64,000 nt of DNA from Rhodococcus qingshengii (GCF_021025955.1 NZ_JAJNCL010000001.1:620001-684000); one strand, 5' to 3'. Positions 9,049 through 18,347 are shown, counted from the stretch's first letter. Numbers and translations: made by a program. The notes: generated from the letters alone by a model not told the origin.

Positions 9049-9848
9049 ACGGATTCGACTGGGGCGCGTTCGGAGTGGTCACGCTCACGAGTCTGCTGGC
9101 GATCGCCATCGGGATGGCAGTGACGGCCACCATCGGCGTGCGAATCGGGCGGCACAATGTCGTCGACGTCTCCTGGGGCGCGGGTTTCGTGGTGATCGCA
9201 CTCGTATCAGCGGTAGTCGGAAGCGGCGACCTCTGGCGCCGACTGTTGATGCTTGCACTCGTAGCGATCTGGGGTCTGCGCTTGGCGACCCACATGGCGA
9301 TCCGATCGCGTGGTAAGGGTGAAGATCCGCGGTACGAAGAAATGCTCGGACGAACGACGGGTAATCGAACGCTCTACGCGATCCGCAAGATCTATCTCAC
9401 GCAAGGGATTTCATTGTGGTTCGTCTCCATGCCGATCCAAGTCGCTGCGGTCTCGCACGGCAGCTTCGGGCTTCTTGTTGTACTCGGGATCGCGTTGTGG
9501 ATTGTCGGCGTCACGTTCGAGACGGTTGGCGATCGGCAGATGGAGGAGTTCAAATCCGATCCGGGCAGCCGCGGCCACATCATGGATCAAGGTTTGTGGG
9601 CGTGGACGCGTCATCCCAACTATTTCGGCGACGCATGCGTCTGGTGGGGGATCTTCCTCGTCTCGGCGTCGGTGTGGCCGGGGGTGTTGACCATCCTCTC
9701 GCCCATCGCGATGACGTACTTCTTGGTCTTCGCCACCGGAGCGCGGTTGCTCGAGCGACATATGGAACAGCGCCCGGGCTATCGCGAGTATCAGCAGCGG
9801 ACAAGCTACTTCATTCCGCGCCCTCCGAAAGCCCGATCGGGGACGTAG
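9045..9848 (+). CDS. DUF1295 membrane protein (steroid 5-alpha-reductase-like; Rv0446c-like)
   Basis: 267 aa integral membrane protein with about seven hydrophobic segments. The C-terminal signature GLWAWTRHPNYFGDACVWWG is the NADPH-linked reductase/isoprenylcysteine methyltransferase-like motif of DUF1295. It is the last gene of the lipid operon; in M. tuberculosis its equivalent precedes sigK and rskA, which are absent here. A role in reducing or processing the modified acyl chain is inferred. The ATG at 9045 is preferred because it couples to the preceding stop; a GTG at 9030 is also in frame. Confidence 0.85.
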   Translation: MNGFDWGAFGVVTLTSLLAIAIGMAVTATIGVRIGRHNVVDVSWGAGFVVIALVSAVVGSGDLWRRLLMLALVAIWGLRLATHMAIRSRGKGEDPRYEEMLGRTTGNRTLYAIRKIYLTQGISLWFVSMPIQVAAVSHGSFGLLVVLGIALWIVGVTFETVGDRQMEEFKSDPGSRGHIMDQGLWAWTRHPNYFGDACVWWGIFLVSASVWPGVLTILSPIAMTYFLVFATGARLLERHMEQRPGYREYQQRTSYFIPRPPKARSGT

Positions 9849-9871
9849 GCTCTTTCGGGTGAGGCGAGAGC

Positions 9872-10249
9872 ATGGGTGATCTGAAGCTGCCGGCTGCGGT
9901 AAGCGCGGTTGCCGTCGGTGGAGCATTGGGGGCACTGAGCCGATACGGCCTGGGAGAGCTGTTCCCCCACATCTGGACGACGTTGGTCATCAACGTCGTC
10001 GGCTCGCTCATTCTCGGCATACTCGCGGCCCTGCTGGTCCACAACAAGGTGGGGTACCTCTTTCTCGGCACCGGGTTCTGCGGCGGCTTCACGACCTTCT
10101 CGTCATTCGGGGTTCACGCGGTGACGGAGAGTCCGTGGCGATCGATTCTCTATGTACTCGGGACGCTGATTCCTGCCATCCTTGCTGCAGCGCTGGGCAA
10201 AGGGCTCGGTGAACGCTGGATCCGTGCGCGGGACGGGGTGTCGGCATGA
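9872..10249 (+). CDS. crcB: Fluoride channel subunit CrcB/Fluc (first)
   Basis: 125 aa, four hydrophobic segments. Family motifs GALGALSRYGLGEL, TLVINVVGSLILG and GTGFCGGFTTFSSFG (the TM3 break with the pore Phe/Thr) are all present. Fluc channels are dual-topology dimers that export fluoride. The next gene is a second subunit overlapping by ATGA, so the pair probably forms a heterodimer. No fluoride riboswitch is seen upstream; the gene begins 23 nt after the lipid operon. Confidence 0.93.
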   Translation: MGDLKLPAAVSAVAVGGALGALSRYGLGELFPHIWTTLVINVVGSLILGILAALLVHNKVGYLFLGTGFCGGFTTFSSFGVHAVTESPWRSILYVLGTLIPAILAAALGKGLGERWIRARDGVSA

Positions 10250-10590
10250 CGGTTCTCCTGGTGGCACTCGGCGGCGGCGCGGGTGCGAGTGGCCGGTACC
10301 TGTTGGCGCGGTATGTGCCCGCGTACAAGGGATTCCCGGCTGCGACGTTCGCCGCGAACGTGATCGGCTGCTTCCTGCTCGGATTGTTCACCGGGGCAGC
10401 TCTTTCCACCGAGATGGCCGCGCTCCTGGCGACAGGATTCTGTGGTGGCCTGTCCACCTACTCGACCTTCGCGACCGAGAATGTGGGCATGGTCGAGCGG
10501 CGTCAGTCGACGCTTTCGCTGGTCTACATCGTCGTCAGTCTGATCGTCGGCTTATCCGCGGCGTGGGTGGGAATCCAGATCACGGATTGA
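10246..10590 (+). CDS. crcB: Fluoride channel subunit CrcB/Fluc (second)
   Basis: 114 aa, four hydrophobic segments. [29 protein letters not shown] and [15 protein letters not shown] match the Fluc signature. Its ATG overlaps the stop of the first subunit. Paired crcB genes are usual in Gram-positive bacteria; the two subunits insert in opposite orientations. A short loop before TM4 (VERRQ) suggests a fixed topology. Confidence 0.93.
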   Translation: MTVLLVALGGGAGASGRYLLARYVPAYKGFPAATFAANVIGCFLLGLFTGAALSTEMAALLATGFCGGLSTYSTFATENVGMVERRQSTLSLVYIVVSLIVGLSAAWVGIQITD

Positions 10591-10630
10591 TCGATCCGGC
10601 GTCGAGCGTGCACGCCACGCGGCCAGGGTA

Positions 10631-10670
10631 GACAATTGTCCACAGTCGCGTCGACACAGTGGTCGACCAC
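10631..10670. promoter_or_regulatory. Two perfect palindromes upstream of pgm
   Basis: GACAATTGTC (10631-10640) and GTGGTCGACCAC (10659-10670) are perfect inverted repeats in the 97-nt gap before pgm. The second ends 17 nt before the GTG start. They could be operator half-sites; no regulator is identified. Confidence 0.35.
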
Positions 10671-10687
10671 CGGGCCGAGGGGGATTC

Positions 10688-12325
10688 GTGGCGCACGAAC
10701 GAGCAGGACAAGTGGCTCTGCCAGAGGATCTGATCAATGTTCCTCATCTGGTCACCGCGTATTACACGCGCACTCCGGATCCCGAGAACCCGATGCAGCA
10801 GGTACTTTTCGGCACTTCAGGACATCGCGGTTCCAGTCTCGACTCGGCGTTCAACGAAGCTCACATCCTGGCGACAACCCAGGCGATCGTCGAGTATCGC
10901 GCTTCGCAGGGCATCGACGGACCACTGTTCATCGGCCGGGACACACATGCGCTCTCGGAGCCTGCCTGGCTGTCGGCCTTGGAGGTCCTGGTCGCCAATG
11001 ACGTCGTCGTCCTCGTCGACTCACGGGATGCGTACACGCCCACCCCCGCTGTCAGTCACGCGATCTTGCGATACAACTCGACCGGACCCGAGGCGAAAGC
11101 CGACGGCATCGTCGTGACGCCTTCACACAATCCGCCGCGTGACGGAGGCTTCAAATACAACCCGCCACACGGCGGACCCGCAGATACCGATGCGACGTCG
11201 GTGATCGCCGATCGAGCGAACGAGCTACTGCGCAAGGGGCTTTCCGGGGTACGGCGTGTCACGGCGGCGCAGGCGCTGGACCGCGTCGAACGCTACGACT
11301 TCCTCCGCTACTACGTCGAAGACCTCCCCAGTGTTCTCAACCTCGATGCGATCCGCGATGCCGGCATTCGGATCGGTGCCGACCCGCTCGGGGGTGCAAG
11401 CGTCGACTACTGGGGCGCGATTGCCGAAACTCACCGACTCGACCTCGAAGTGGTGAATCCACTCGTGGATCCGACCTGGCGGTTCATGACGCTCGACACG
11501 GACGGCAAGATCCGCATGGACTGCTCGTCGCCCGACGCGATGGCGTCGCTGATCGGGATTCGGGATCGCTACGACATCGCGACCGGAAACGATGCGGACT
11601 CCGACCGCCACGGCATCGTCACTCCGGACGGCGGTTTGATGAACCCGAATCACTATCTCGCCGTTGCCATCGAGTACCTGTTCGCGAACCGGCCAGGGTG
11701 GGGCGCAGACACCAAGGTGGGCAAGACCCTCGTGAGTTCCTCGATGATCGACCGCGTGGTCAGCAGTGTGGGCCGCGAATTGCTCGAGGTTCCGGTCGGG
11801 TTCAAGTGGTTCGTTCCCGGCCTGCTCGACGGGTCCGTGGGATTCGGCGGCGAGGAAAGCGCCGGCGCGTCCTTCCTCCGACACGACGGTTCCGTCTGGA
11901 CGACGGACAAGGACGGCATCATCCTTGCGCTGCTCGCATCGGAAATCACCGCTGTGACGGGAAAGTCTCCGTCAGCGCACTACGCCGCGTTGGCCGAGAA
12001 GTTCGGGAGCCCGGCGTACGCACGGATCGATGCGCCCGCGACACGCGCACAGAAGGCAGTCTTGGCAAAACTGTCTCCTGATCAGGTGAGTGCAACCGAA
12101 CTGGCGGGTGAACCGATCACTGCGACACTGACCGCGGCGCCCGGAAACGGCGCGGCGATCGGTGGTCTCAAGGTGACGACGGAGAACGCGTGGTTTGCAG
12201 CGAGGCCGTCCGGCACGGAGGACGTGTACAAGATCTATGCCGAGTCGATGAAGGGCACCGATCATCTGGCTCAGGTTCAGGCAGCGGCGAAGGACTTGGT
12301 GTCCGGAGTCTTGAAGGCGAACTAG
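10688..12325 (+). CDS. pgm: Phosphoglucomutase (alpha-D-glucose phosphate-specific)
   Basis: 545 aa, the same size as E. coli Pgm (546). It interconverts glucose 1-phosphate and glucose 6-phosphate, linking glycolysis to glycogen, trehalose and cell-wall sugar synthesis. The active-site loop VVTPSHNPP has the phosphoserine at residue 146, the metal loop is [10 protein letters not shown], the sugar-binding loop is GGEESAG and the phosphate-binding end is [16 protein letters not shown]. The GTG start is supported by the conserved N-terminus. Single gene. Confidence 0.96.
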   Translation: MAHERAGQVALPEDLINVPHLVTAYYTRTPDPENPMQQVLFGTSGHRGSSLDSAFNEAHILATTQAIVEYRASQGIDGPLFIGRDTHALSEPAWLSALEVLVANDVVVLVDSRDAYTPTPAVSHAILRYNSTGPEAKADGIVVTPSHNPPRDGGFKYNPPHGGPADTDATSVIADRANELLRKGLSGVRRVTAAQALDRVERYDFLRYYVEDLPSVLNLDAIRDAGIRIGADPLGGASVDYWGAIAETHRLDLEVVNPLVDPTWRFMTLDTDGKIRMDCSSPDAMASLIGIRDRYDIATGNDADSDRHGIVTPDGGLMNPNHYLAVAIEYLFANRPGWGADTKVGKTLVSSSMIDRVVSSVGRELLEVPVGFKWFVPGLLDGSVGFGGEESAGASFLRHDGSVWTTDKDGIILALLASEITAVTGKSPSAHYAALAEKFGSPAYARIDAPATRAQKAVLAKLSPDQVSATELAGEPITATLTAAPGNGAAIGGLKVTTENAWFAARPSGTEDVYKIYAESMKGTDHLAQVQAAAKDLVSGVLKAN

Positions 12326-12339
12326 CCCGCGGACCCCTC

Positions 12340-12369
12340 ATGTCGCCCGGCTAGAATTCCGGGCGACAT
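12340..12369 (+). terminator. 11-bp inverted repeat between pgm and the MFS gene
   Basis: ATGTCGCCCGG and CCGGGCGACAT form a perfect 11-bp stem around CTAGAATT. The right arm includes the first two bases of the ATG of the MFS gene (12368). It could terminate pgm, but there is no T-run, and it would also bury the downstream start codon in RNA; an operator is equally possible. Confidence 0.5.
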
Positions 12370-13621
12370 GAAAACTCGTGCAGCCAAGCTGCCACAGGAA
12401 ATTTGGGTACTGGTCGCCGCCAGCTTCGTCATCGCCCTCGGATTCGGATTGGTCGCTCCGGCACTACCGCAGTTCGCGCGAAGCTTCGACGTATCGGTCA
12501 CGGCTGCCACGATCGTGATCTCGTCTTTCGCGTTCATGCGATTGGTGTTCGCGCCGATGAGCGGCTCTTTGGTCCAGAAACTCGGTGAGCGGCCGGTCTA
12601 CATCGTCGGCCTTCTGATCGTCGCCGTCTCAACCGGCGCGTGCGCTTTCGCGGGGGAGTACTGGCAACTTCTGCTGTTCCGGTCGTTGGGCGGCATCGGG
12701 TCGACCATGTTCACGGTGTCGGCTCTCGGGCTGATCATTCGCATGTCACCGCCGGACAGTCGCGGCCGCGTGTCGGGTCTGTACGCGACAAGCTTTCTCA
12801 TGGGATCGATCGGCGGCCCGCTGGTCGGCGGTGCGCTGTTGCAGTTCGGTCTCCGGATGCCGTTCATCATCTACGCGATTGCGTTGGTGATCGCCGCGCT
12901 CGTTGTCTTCGTGAGCCTGCGTGGATCTCACCTGGCGTCACCGGACAAGGCTGTCGATGTGAAGTCGATGACTCTCACAGAAGGCCTCCAGTCGCCGGTG
13001 TACCGGGCAGCGCTCGGATCGAACCTCGCTTTCGGCGGGGTTATCTTCGGAGTTCGCGTTGCCATGGTTCCCCTGTTCGTCGTCGAGTTCCTCGGCCGAG
13101 ACCCCTCGATTGCGGCCTACGCCCTGACGATCTTCGCCGTCGGCAATGCGTTGGTGTTGATCGTTTCCGGACGACTCTCGGACCGCTTCGGACGCAAGCC
13201 CTTTGTCGTGAGCGGCCTGCTCATCTGTGGCGTGGGCACTATCGCGATGGGATTCACGGACAACCTCGTGGTGTTCTTTGCCATCGCTGCAGTGACGGGC
13301 GTCGGTTCAGGGCTCATGAGCCCGGCTCAACAAGCAGCGGTTGCCGATGTGGTCGGGTCGACGGCTCGCGGCGGACCCGTTCTGGCTGTATTCCAGATGA
13401 TGTCGGACATCGGTGGGGTAGTGGCGCCGATTTGTGCCGGGCTGATCGCCCAGTATGTGTCGTACTCTGTGGCCTTCGCGGTGATGGGAGCCGTTGTCGT
13501 CGTGTCGGCTACGGGTTGGTTGTTCGTCCCGTCGCGAACGAAGCCAGTCGAATCCGTCGTCGAGGATCTGACTGATGTGACGGTGCTTACGGATACGCCT
13601 GCACGGACAAACCTGGACTGA
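12368..13621 (+). CDS. MFS drug/metabolite exporter
   Basis: 417 aa with about 12 hydrophobic segments. The first half has the loop 2-3 sequence SGSLVQKLGERPVYIVG and the second half SGRLSDRFGRKPFVVSG, both variants of the MFS motif A (GxLxDRxGRK). Probably a proton-driven exporter of the 12-TMS DHA1 group. Substrate unknown. The start codon lies inside an inverted repeat. Confidence 0.85.
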   Translation: MKTRAAKLPQEIWVLVAASFVIALGFGLVAPALPQFARSFDVSVTAATIVISSFAFMRLVFAPMSGSLVQKLGERPVYIVGLLIVAVSTGACAFAGEYWQLLLFRSLGGIGSTMFTVSALGLIIRMSPPDSRGRVSGLYATSFLMGSIGGPLVGGALLQFGLRMPFIIYAIALVIAALVVFVSLRGSHLASPDKAVDVKSMTLTEGLQSPVYRAALGSNLAFGGVIFGVRVAMVPLFVVEFLGRDPSIAAYALTIFAVGNALVLIVSGRLSDRFGRKPFVVSGLLICGVGTIAMGFTDNLVVFFAIAAVTGVGSGLMSPAQQAAVADVVGSTARGGPVLAVFQMMSDIGGVVAPICAGLIAQYVSYSVAFAVMGAVVVVSATGWLFVPSRTKPVESVVEDLTDVTVLTDTPARTNLD

Positions 13622-13646
13622 CCGGGCATTCTGTACTCTCGATCGG

Positions 13647-14135
13647 GTGGCAATTCGTATCGTGAGTCTTGTAGCCCGATTGGGCTTGGCGGCCGTCTGG
13701 CTGATTTCCGGCGGGCTCAAGTTCCTTGATCCCATGCAGACGAAGATCGCGGTGCGTGCCTATCAACTGTTGCCCGAGTCACTGGTGGGTCCGGTGGCAA
13801 CGGCTCTTCCTCTGGTCGAGATAGTCCTGGGACTGCTGATCCTCGTCGGTCTGGCGGTTCGAGTATCCGCCGCGGTCTCGGTGGTGATTCTCACGGTCCT
13901 CATTGCGGTGATCATTTCGGTGTGGGCCAGGGGATTATCCATCGACTGTGGATGTTTCGGCGGCGGTGGTGTTGCTGACGTCGGCGCTTGGGACTATCTG
14001 AAGGAAATTCTCCGGGACCTCGGCTTCATGGCGCTTGCCGTGTGGCTGCTCGTGTTCCCGCGTTCGCCGCTGGCATTGGGCCCCGGATCACGCGCGGCGT
14101 TCTCAGTGGATACTCAGCCTTCAGTGGCAAGGTAA
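13647..14135 (+). CDS. MauE/DoxX-family membrane protein
   Basis: 162 aa with four hydrophobic segments. GLSIDCGCFGGGG contains the Cys101-x-Cys103 pair typical of MauE, a membrane protein linked to disulfide formation. The N-terminal GLAAVWLISGGLKFLDP is the DoxX/MauE start. The next gene is a DsbA-like thioredoxin-fold protein, so the two probably form a membrane oxidase plus extracytoplasmic oxidant, in the manner of VKOR-DsbA. GTG start. Confidence 0.82.
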   Translation: MAIRIVSLVARLGLAAVWLISGGLKFLDPMQTKIAVRAYQLLPESLVGPVATALPLVEIVLGLLILVGLAVRVSAAVSVVILTVLIAVIISVWARGLSIDCGCFGGGGVADVGAWDYLKEILRDLGFMALAVWLLVFPRSPLALGPGSRAAFSVDTQPSVAR

Positions 14136-14177
14136 GCAATCGGTAAATCGTTTCGACGCACGAAGGACTGCATCAGC

Positions 14178-14918
14178 GTGAGCACCAAGAGCAGCAAGAA
14201 CAAATACTCGCCCGAACCGGTCTCGAGCCGCTCCACCTACATCATCGGTGGCCTCGCAGTACTCGTGATCGCGGCCCTCGTCATCGGCGGCGTCTTGTGG
14301 ACGAACAACAAGAACAAGCCCCAGAACGACGGCTACGGCTCCGTGCAGAATTCCGAAGTTGCCGTCACGGTGCAGGACAACGGCGTGGTGCTGCTCGGCA
14401 AGCCCAGCGCCGCAACGACCATTGATCTCTTCGAGGATCCGCTGTGCCCGGCCTGCGCTGCTCTCGAGCACCTCAGCGGCCAGGCGCTCTCGGCTGCCGT
14501 TGACAACGGTGACGTCGCTGTTCGCTACCACATGCTGAACTTCCTCAACCGGGCGTCGGGCAGCGGTGACTACTCCACGCGGGCCGGCGCCGCTCTGCTG
14601 TGCGTTGCTCAGAGTGGCGACGCGATCGCGTACTCCGCACTCCACACAAAGCTTTTCGCGACTGACACGCAGCCTGCGGAGGGCGGCAGCAGCGATCACA
14701 CCAACGACGACCTCGCCCAGATCGCTCGTGATGCGGGAGCATCCGAGGACGTGGCAACCTGCATCTCTTCCGGTACCAACGTCGAGGCCGCCGCAGCCAA
14801 CGCCGCAGCCGCGAGCCAGGCGCTCAAGGATGCCGGATCGACCGGGACCCCCACCGTAGTGGCGAACGGCAAGATCGTCGACACACGTAGCAGCGATTGG
14901 GTTTCCAAGCTTTCCTGA
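14178..14918 (+). CDS. DsbA-family membrane-anchored thiol-disulfide oxidoreductase
   Basis: 246 aa: a cytoplasmic Lys-rich start, one transmembrane anchor (about residues 21-41) and an extracytoplasmic thioredoxin fold with a helical insert. The active site EDPLCPACAALE has Cys90-Pro-Ala-Cys93, and the cis-Pro loop is GTPTVV. It resembles the DsbA-like proteins of mycobacteria. It is likely to oxidise secreted proteins, with MauE upstream as its recycler; that pairing is inferred from the 42-nt spacing. GTG start. Confidence 0.88.
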   Translation: MSTKSSKNKYSPEPVSSRSTYIIGGLAVLVIAALVIGGVLWTNNKNKPQNDGYGSVQNSEVAVTVQDNGVVLLGKPSAATTIDLFEDPLCPACAALEHLSGQALSAAVDNGDVAVRYHMLNFLNRASGSGDYSTRAGAALLCVAQSGDAIAYSALHTKLFATDTQPAEGGSSDHTNDDLAQIARDAGASEDVATCISSGTNVEAAAANAAAASQALKDAGSTGTPTVVANGKIVDTRSSDWVSKLS

Positions 14919-15008
14919 CGACGTTCCACGGACGCTTCGGTTTTTCCGAACGATAACGGGCGATTATTGTCGCTATTCACGAATCAATTGGTCGATCAAC
15001 ATTGATTC

Positions 15009-16634
15009 ATGGAAACCGTCGAACGAGCGAAGTCGTACGAAATTCCGCAGCGAACGGTGGCGTTGAGTGAGCTCCTCGAGGGCGTCGGCGCGTCGATTCT
15101 CGCCGCGCCGCGGGGAGCGGACCTCTCGCACGAGGTCGGATCGGTAGCAATATACGAGCCCGGTGTGGAGTCCGAGCTCGGTCCTGCATCCGTGGTTCTT
15201 CTCGTCGGAGTCGAGGGACAGCCGAACATCGTTTCGGCGGCGTCTCTGCTGCGCGGCTCCGGCGTTCGAGTTGTGGTGGTTCGCGGCACGCCTGACTATG
15301 GTGCCGATGACAGTGAAGTCGCCTCACGGAGTGGCGTCACAATGTTGTCTGCGTCGCGCGGCGTTTCCTGGGCAGACCTGACCGGACTTATCCAACGAGC
15401 CTTGTCTGTTCCTGGCTCGAGTCGCCAGGTCGGCTCGGAGGGCGACCTGTTCACCTTCGCCAATGCTGTCAGCGCGCTCTTGGACGCACCGATCACTATC
15501 GAGGATCGCAATTCTCACGTCATCGCCTTTTCCGGTCGGCAGGAGGAGGGTGACGATTCCCGGATTGCGACCGTTCTGGAGCGGCAGGTTCCCGACCAAT
15601 ACCTTCGGCTGATCGAAGAAGCCGGCATCTTCGATCAGATTTACCGCAGTCGAGAGCCGGTGTGGATCTCGGGTGCGTCGCTGGGTACCCGCCTCGATCG
15701 CGTCGCAGTCGCCATTCGCGCCGGCGACGAATACCTGGGATCGATCTGGGCCGCCGTGGACGGCAACCTGACACTTGCTCGAACGCGAGCGTTGGCGGAC
15801 TCGGCTCAGCTCGTCGCAGTTCGGATGATCGAACTTCGCACAGCGGCCGATCCAGTCAAGCGGCGACAGTCGGAGTTGCTTGCGGACCTTGTGGAAGGCG
15901 GATCCGCAGCAATATCGGCTATGGAACGCGCCGGGCTGGGCTCGGGTTCGGCGATGGTGATCGCTCTGGGGCGACGCTCGGGCCTTCACCGTGACAGACC
16001 AGATGGGACAGCTCATCTCGGGCGGCTTGTGGATGCCTTCGCCGTGCATCTCGGAGCGGTATACGGCCAGTCGGTAGTCGCGATGATCAACGGCATCGGA
16101 TATGCAGTGGTCGCGCTTCCCAGTCGGTCGCACGGCGCCGATGCCGATGCCGCACGCATCTCGTCCGATTTTCTCGAACGAGTCGGTGCGCACGGCGACA
16201 CAATCATTGGGGTCGGTCGAGTCATGTCCAGGCCAGAGGACCTCGGACGATCACGGCGCGACGCCGATCATGCGCTCGACATCCTGCGTACGCGACGCAT
16301 CGAAGGATGCGTGGCTACCTTCCGGTCGGTGTACGTCGACGCGTTGCTGTTGCAGGTGTCACGGGAGTCCGCTGCCGAAGGCTTTTCTCTCTTGGGCCCG
16401 CTCACGGCTATCGCGCGCCACGACGACGAACATTCGACGGTGTACCTGTCGACTCTCGAGGCGTGGTTAAGCGCATTCGGTGACATCGGAGCGGCATCTG
16501 CATCACTTCACGTGCACCCCAACACTTTTCGGTACCGTTTGAGTAAGTTGCGAAGTCTGCAGCTCTTCGATCTCGACGACGCCGACGCTCGGTTTCGCCT
16601 GATGGTTCACCTGCGGATACGGCACCTTCAATGA
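15009..16634 (+). CDS. PucR-family transcriptional regulator
   Basis: 541 aa. The N-terminal PucR sensor region (residues about 1-130) is followed by a GAF-like middle and a C-terminal HTH_30 domain: ASLHVHPNTFRYRLSKLRSL with the family pattern HxNTxRYRL. PucR proteins are ligand-responsive activators of purine, amino-acid and peptide catabolic genes. It heads a cluster with a LysR regulator and amino-acid/peptide degrading enzymes, which it probably controls. Confidence 0.85.
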   Translation: METVERAKSYEIPQRTVALSELLEGVGASILAAPRGADLSHEVGSVAIYEPGVESELGPASVVLLVGVEGQPNIVSAASLLRGSGVRVVVVRGTPDYGADDSEVASRSGVTMLSASRGVSWADLTGLIQRALSVPGSSRQVGSEGDLFTFANAVSALLDAPITIEDRNSHVIAFSGRQEEGDDSRIATVLERQVPDQYLRLIEEAGIFDQIYRSREPVWISGASLGTRLDRVAVAIRAGDEYLGSIWAAVDGNLTLARTRALADSAQLVAVRMIELRTAADPVKRRQSELLADLVEGGSAAISAMERAGLGSGSAMVIALGRRSGLHRDRPDGTAHLGRLVDAFAVHLGAVYGQSVVAMINGIGYAVVALPSRSHGADADAARISSDFLERVGAHGDTIIGVGRVMSRPEDLGRSRRDADHALDILRTRRIEGCVATFRSVYVDALLLQVSRESAAEGFSLLGPLTAIARHDDEHSTVYLSTLEAWLSAFGDIGAASASLHVHPNTFRYRLSKLRSLQLFDLDDADARFRLMVHLRIRHLQ

Positions 16635-16728
16635 TCAGAATGTTGACTTCAAGTATTCCTGGCCCTTCGAATGCGAGAATCGATCAATTCGCCTGCGCGG
16701 TGAGCTTGTCAGAGTATGAGGGAGACCT

Positions 16729-17613
16729 GTGGATCTGCATCGCTTGACCCTGCTCCGCGAGCTCAACTACCGTGGGACCATCGCTGCTGTTGCACAAGCA
16801 CTTTCGTACAGTCCGTCCACAATATCTGCACAGCTTTCGCAGCTCGAGACCGAGATCGGCGTTCCCCTGCTGGAACCTGTGGGGAGACGCCTGCGTCTGA
16901 CCACCCAGGCACAGATTCTCGTCAGGCACACGGAGGCGATTCTGCTCCAAGTCGAGACGGCGGAAGCGGAGATAGCGCATTCGATGCACGAGTTGAGCGG
17001 AACAGTACGAATCGCGTTGTTCCAGACTGCGGCGCTTGCCCTGTTGCCTTCCGTGCTGAGTGCACTCTCACTCGCACATCCGATGTTGCGCATCGAATTC
17101 GCGCAGGCGGAAACCGAGCAGGCGTTGCCTCAACTCCTCCACGATTTCGACTTGGTCGTCGGTGAGGAGTATCCCGGCCATCTTCTGCCTCGCCCGACGA
17201 ATGTGTCGATGGTCGAGCTCACCCGTGATCCGATCAGGCTGGCGGGTGCCGGCGAAAGCGAAGGCGAGGCAGCGGATTTGTCGGAATTCGCGGATCGAGT
17301 GTGGGTCATGGAACCGGTCGGCGCTGCCTCTCGCGCTTGGGCGGTAGAGCGCTGCCGTGCATCAGGTTTTGAACCTGATGTGCCGTACGAGACTGATGAT
17401 GTCGTAGTGCATCGCAGGTTGGCTGAAGCGGGGTTGGCGCTCGCGCTCCTTCCCGACCTGCTCTTTGTCGGATCCACGTCGTCCTTACCTCTCGTTCGGA
17501 TCGGCGAACCGGAGTTCTACTCACGAAGCCTCTTCATGGCGAGTAGGTCGGGTAGCAGTGCCCACCCAGCGATCTTGGCCTGTCAAGCGGCCTTTGCTGC
17601 CGCTGCCAACTGA
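16729..17613 (+). CDS. LysR-family transcriptional regulator
   Basis: 294 aa. The N-terminal winged HTH is LTLLRELNYRGTIAAVAQAL with SYSPSTISAQLSQLE as the recognition helix; the rest is the periplasmic-binding-protein-like effector domain. The GTG start has GAGGGAG just upstream. It is the second regulator of the island, 94 nt after PucR. Downstream sequence is decayed, so its original target operon may be partly lost. Confidence 0.88.
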   Translation: MDLHRLTLLRELNYRGTIAAVAQALSYSPSTISAQLSQLETEIGVPLLEPVGRRLRLTTQAQILVRHTEAILLQVETAEAEIAHSMHELSGTVRIALFQTAALALLPSVLSALSLAHPMLRIEFAQAETEQALPQLLHDFDLVVGEEYPGHLLPRPTNVSMVELTRDPIRLAGAGESEGEAADLSEFADRVWVMEPVGAASRAWAVERCRASGFEPDVPYETDDVVVHRRLAEAGLALALLPDLLFVGSTSSLPLVRIGEPEFYSRSLFMASRSGSSAHPAILACQAAFAAAAN

Positions 17614-17664
17614 ACCTGAATCGGCGCGCGCGGCAGCAGTGACCGAGATGACCCTTCGGAAATT

Positions 17665-17964
17665 GTGAAGGTAATCGGCCGGAAAATGTCGCTTTCACCA
17701 ACGGAGCCTTGCCCTGGGCAGGTGCTGTTCATCAGTCACAATCTCGCAGTTGTTCGGCAGGTATGTGACGGGGTTGCCGTGATGAGTGGAGGCGTCATCG
17801 TCGAGCACGGACCGGTACGCGACGTGCTCGACATCGTGAACCGCGTTGTGGGACGGCGCGGGAAGTACACAGGTCCCGAGCGAGAAACAGGCTCGCGATT
17901 CCCGTTGGACAGCGGGCAGCCGCGGATCGCCGCCTCTGGTTCGGTGGCGTCGAGCGTTTCGTAG
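17665..17964 (+). pseudogene. Remnant of a peptide ABC-transporter ATPase (C-terminal piece)
   Basis: The frame includes QVLFISHNLAVVRQVCDGVAV followed by MSGGVIVEHGPVRDVLD, which is the H-loop/D-loop end of an oligopeptide/dipeptide (DppD/DppF/OppF) ATPase. Walker A, signature and Walker B are all missing, and the sequence after VLD has no family resemblance (no PQHPYT block). So only about 45 codons (17701-17845) are recognisable. It suggests a deletion that removed a peptide transporter from this island. The start codon shown is not meaningful. Confidence 0.65.
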
Positions 17965-18077
17965 CGAAACACCAATTTCGAGCCGAAGACGTTTGTCACG
18001 AACAAGATTTCAATCTTCTGATTCAGCAGAGTGGTGTAGATGGGTTCGGCCCATGACCATTCAACAGGAGGCTGAGA

Positions 18078-18263
18078 ATGCACGTTTACATTTCCGTCGA
18101 CATGGAGGGAATCGCGGGATTGCCACCTCTTGCCCACACCTTTTCGAGCTTGTTCGCAGACGTGCGCCATCGACTCGGGAACGTCGAAGACATCCTGGGA
18201 CTGATCACGGTGAACGCACAGATGGCGTCGTCAGACTTGCGGAGCTTGACCAAGTGGATGTGA
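18078..18263 (+). pseudogene. Truncated start of a DppA-like D-aminopeptidase (M55)
   Basis: A good ribosome site (AGGAGG at 18066-18071) precedes an ATG encoding MHVYISVDMEGIAGL, the typical N-terminus of M55 D-aminopeptidases including a metal-binding Asp and Glu. After residue 15 the 61-aa frame no longer resembles the family, which is normally about 270 aa. Probably the 5' stub of a deleted gene, with the ribosome site kept. DppA is commonly encoded with peptide ABC transporters, matching the ATPase remnant just upstream. Confidence 0.6.
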
Positions 18264-18347
18264 TTGACCGCGTAGTGGATCCGTCGACTTCGACGAACTC
18301 ACTTCGACGGATATTTGCGCTGTTCATCCATCGAACTCCCCGAAAGT

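Noticed and set aside
9849-9871. Fluoride riboswitch before crcB
   Set aside because: Only 23 nt separate crcB from the previous stop and the pattern of a fluoride riboswitch is not seen.
9849-10700. sigK/rskA equivalents after the DUF1295 gene
   Set aside because: Searched because M. tuberculosis has them there; the sequence encodes two CrcB proteins and pgm instead.
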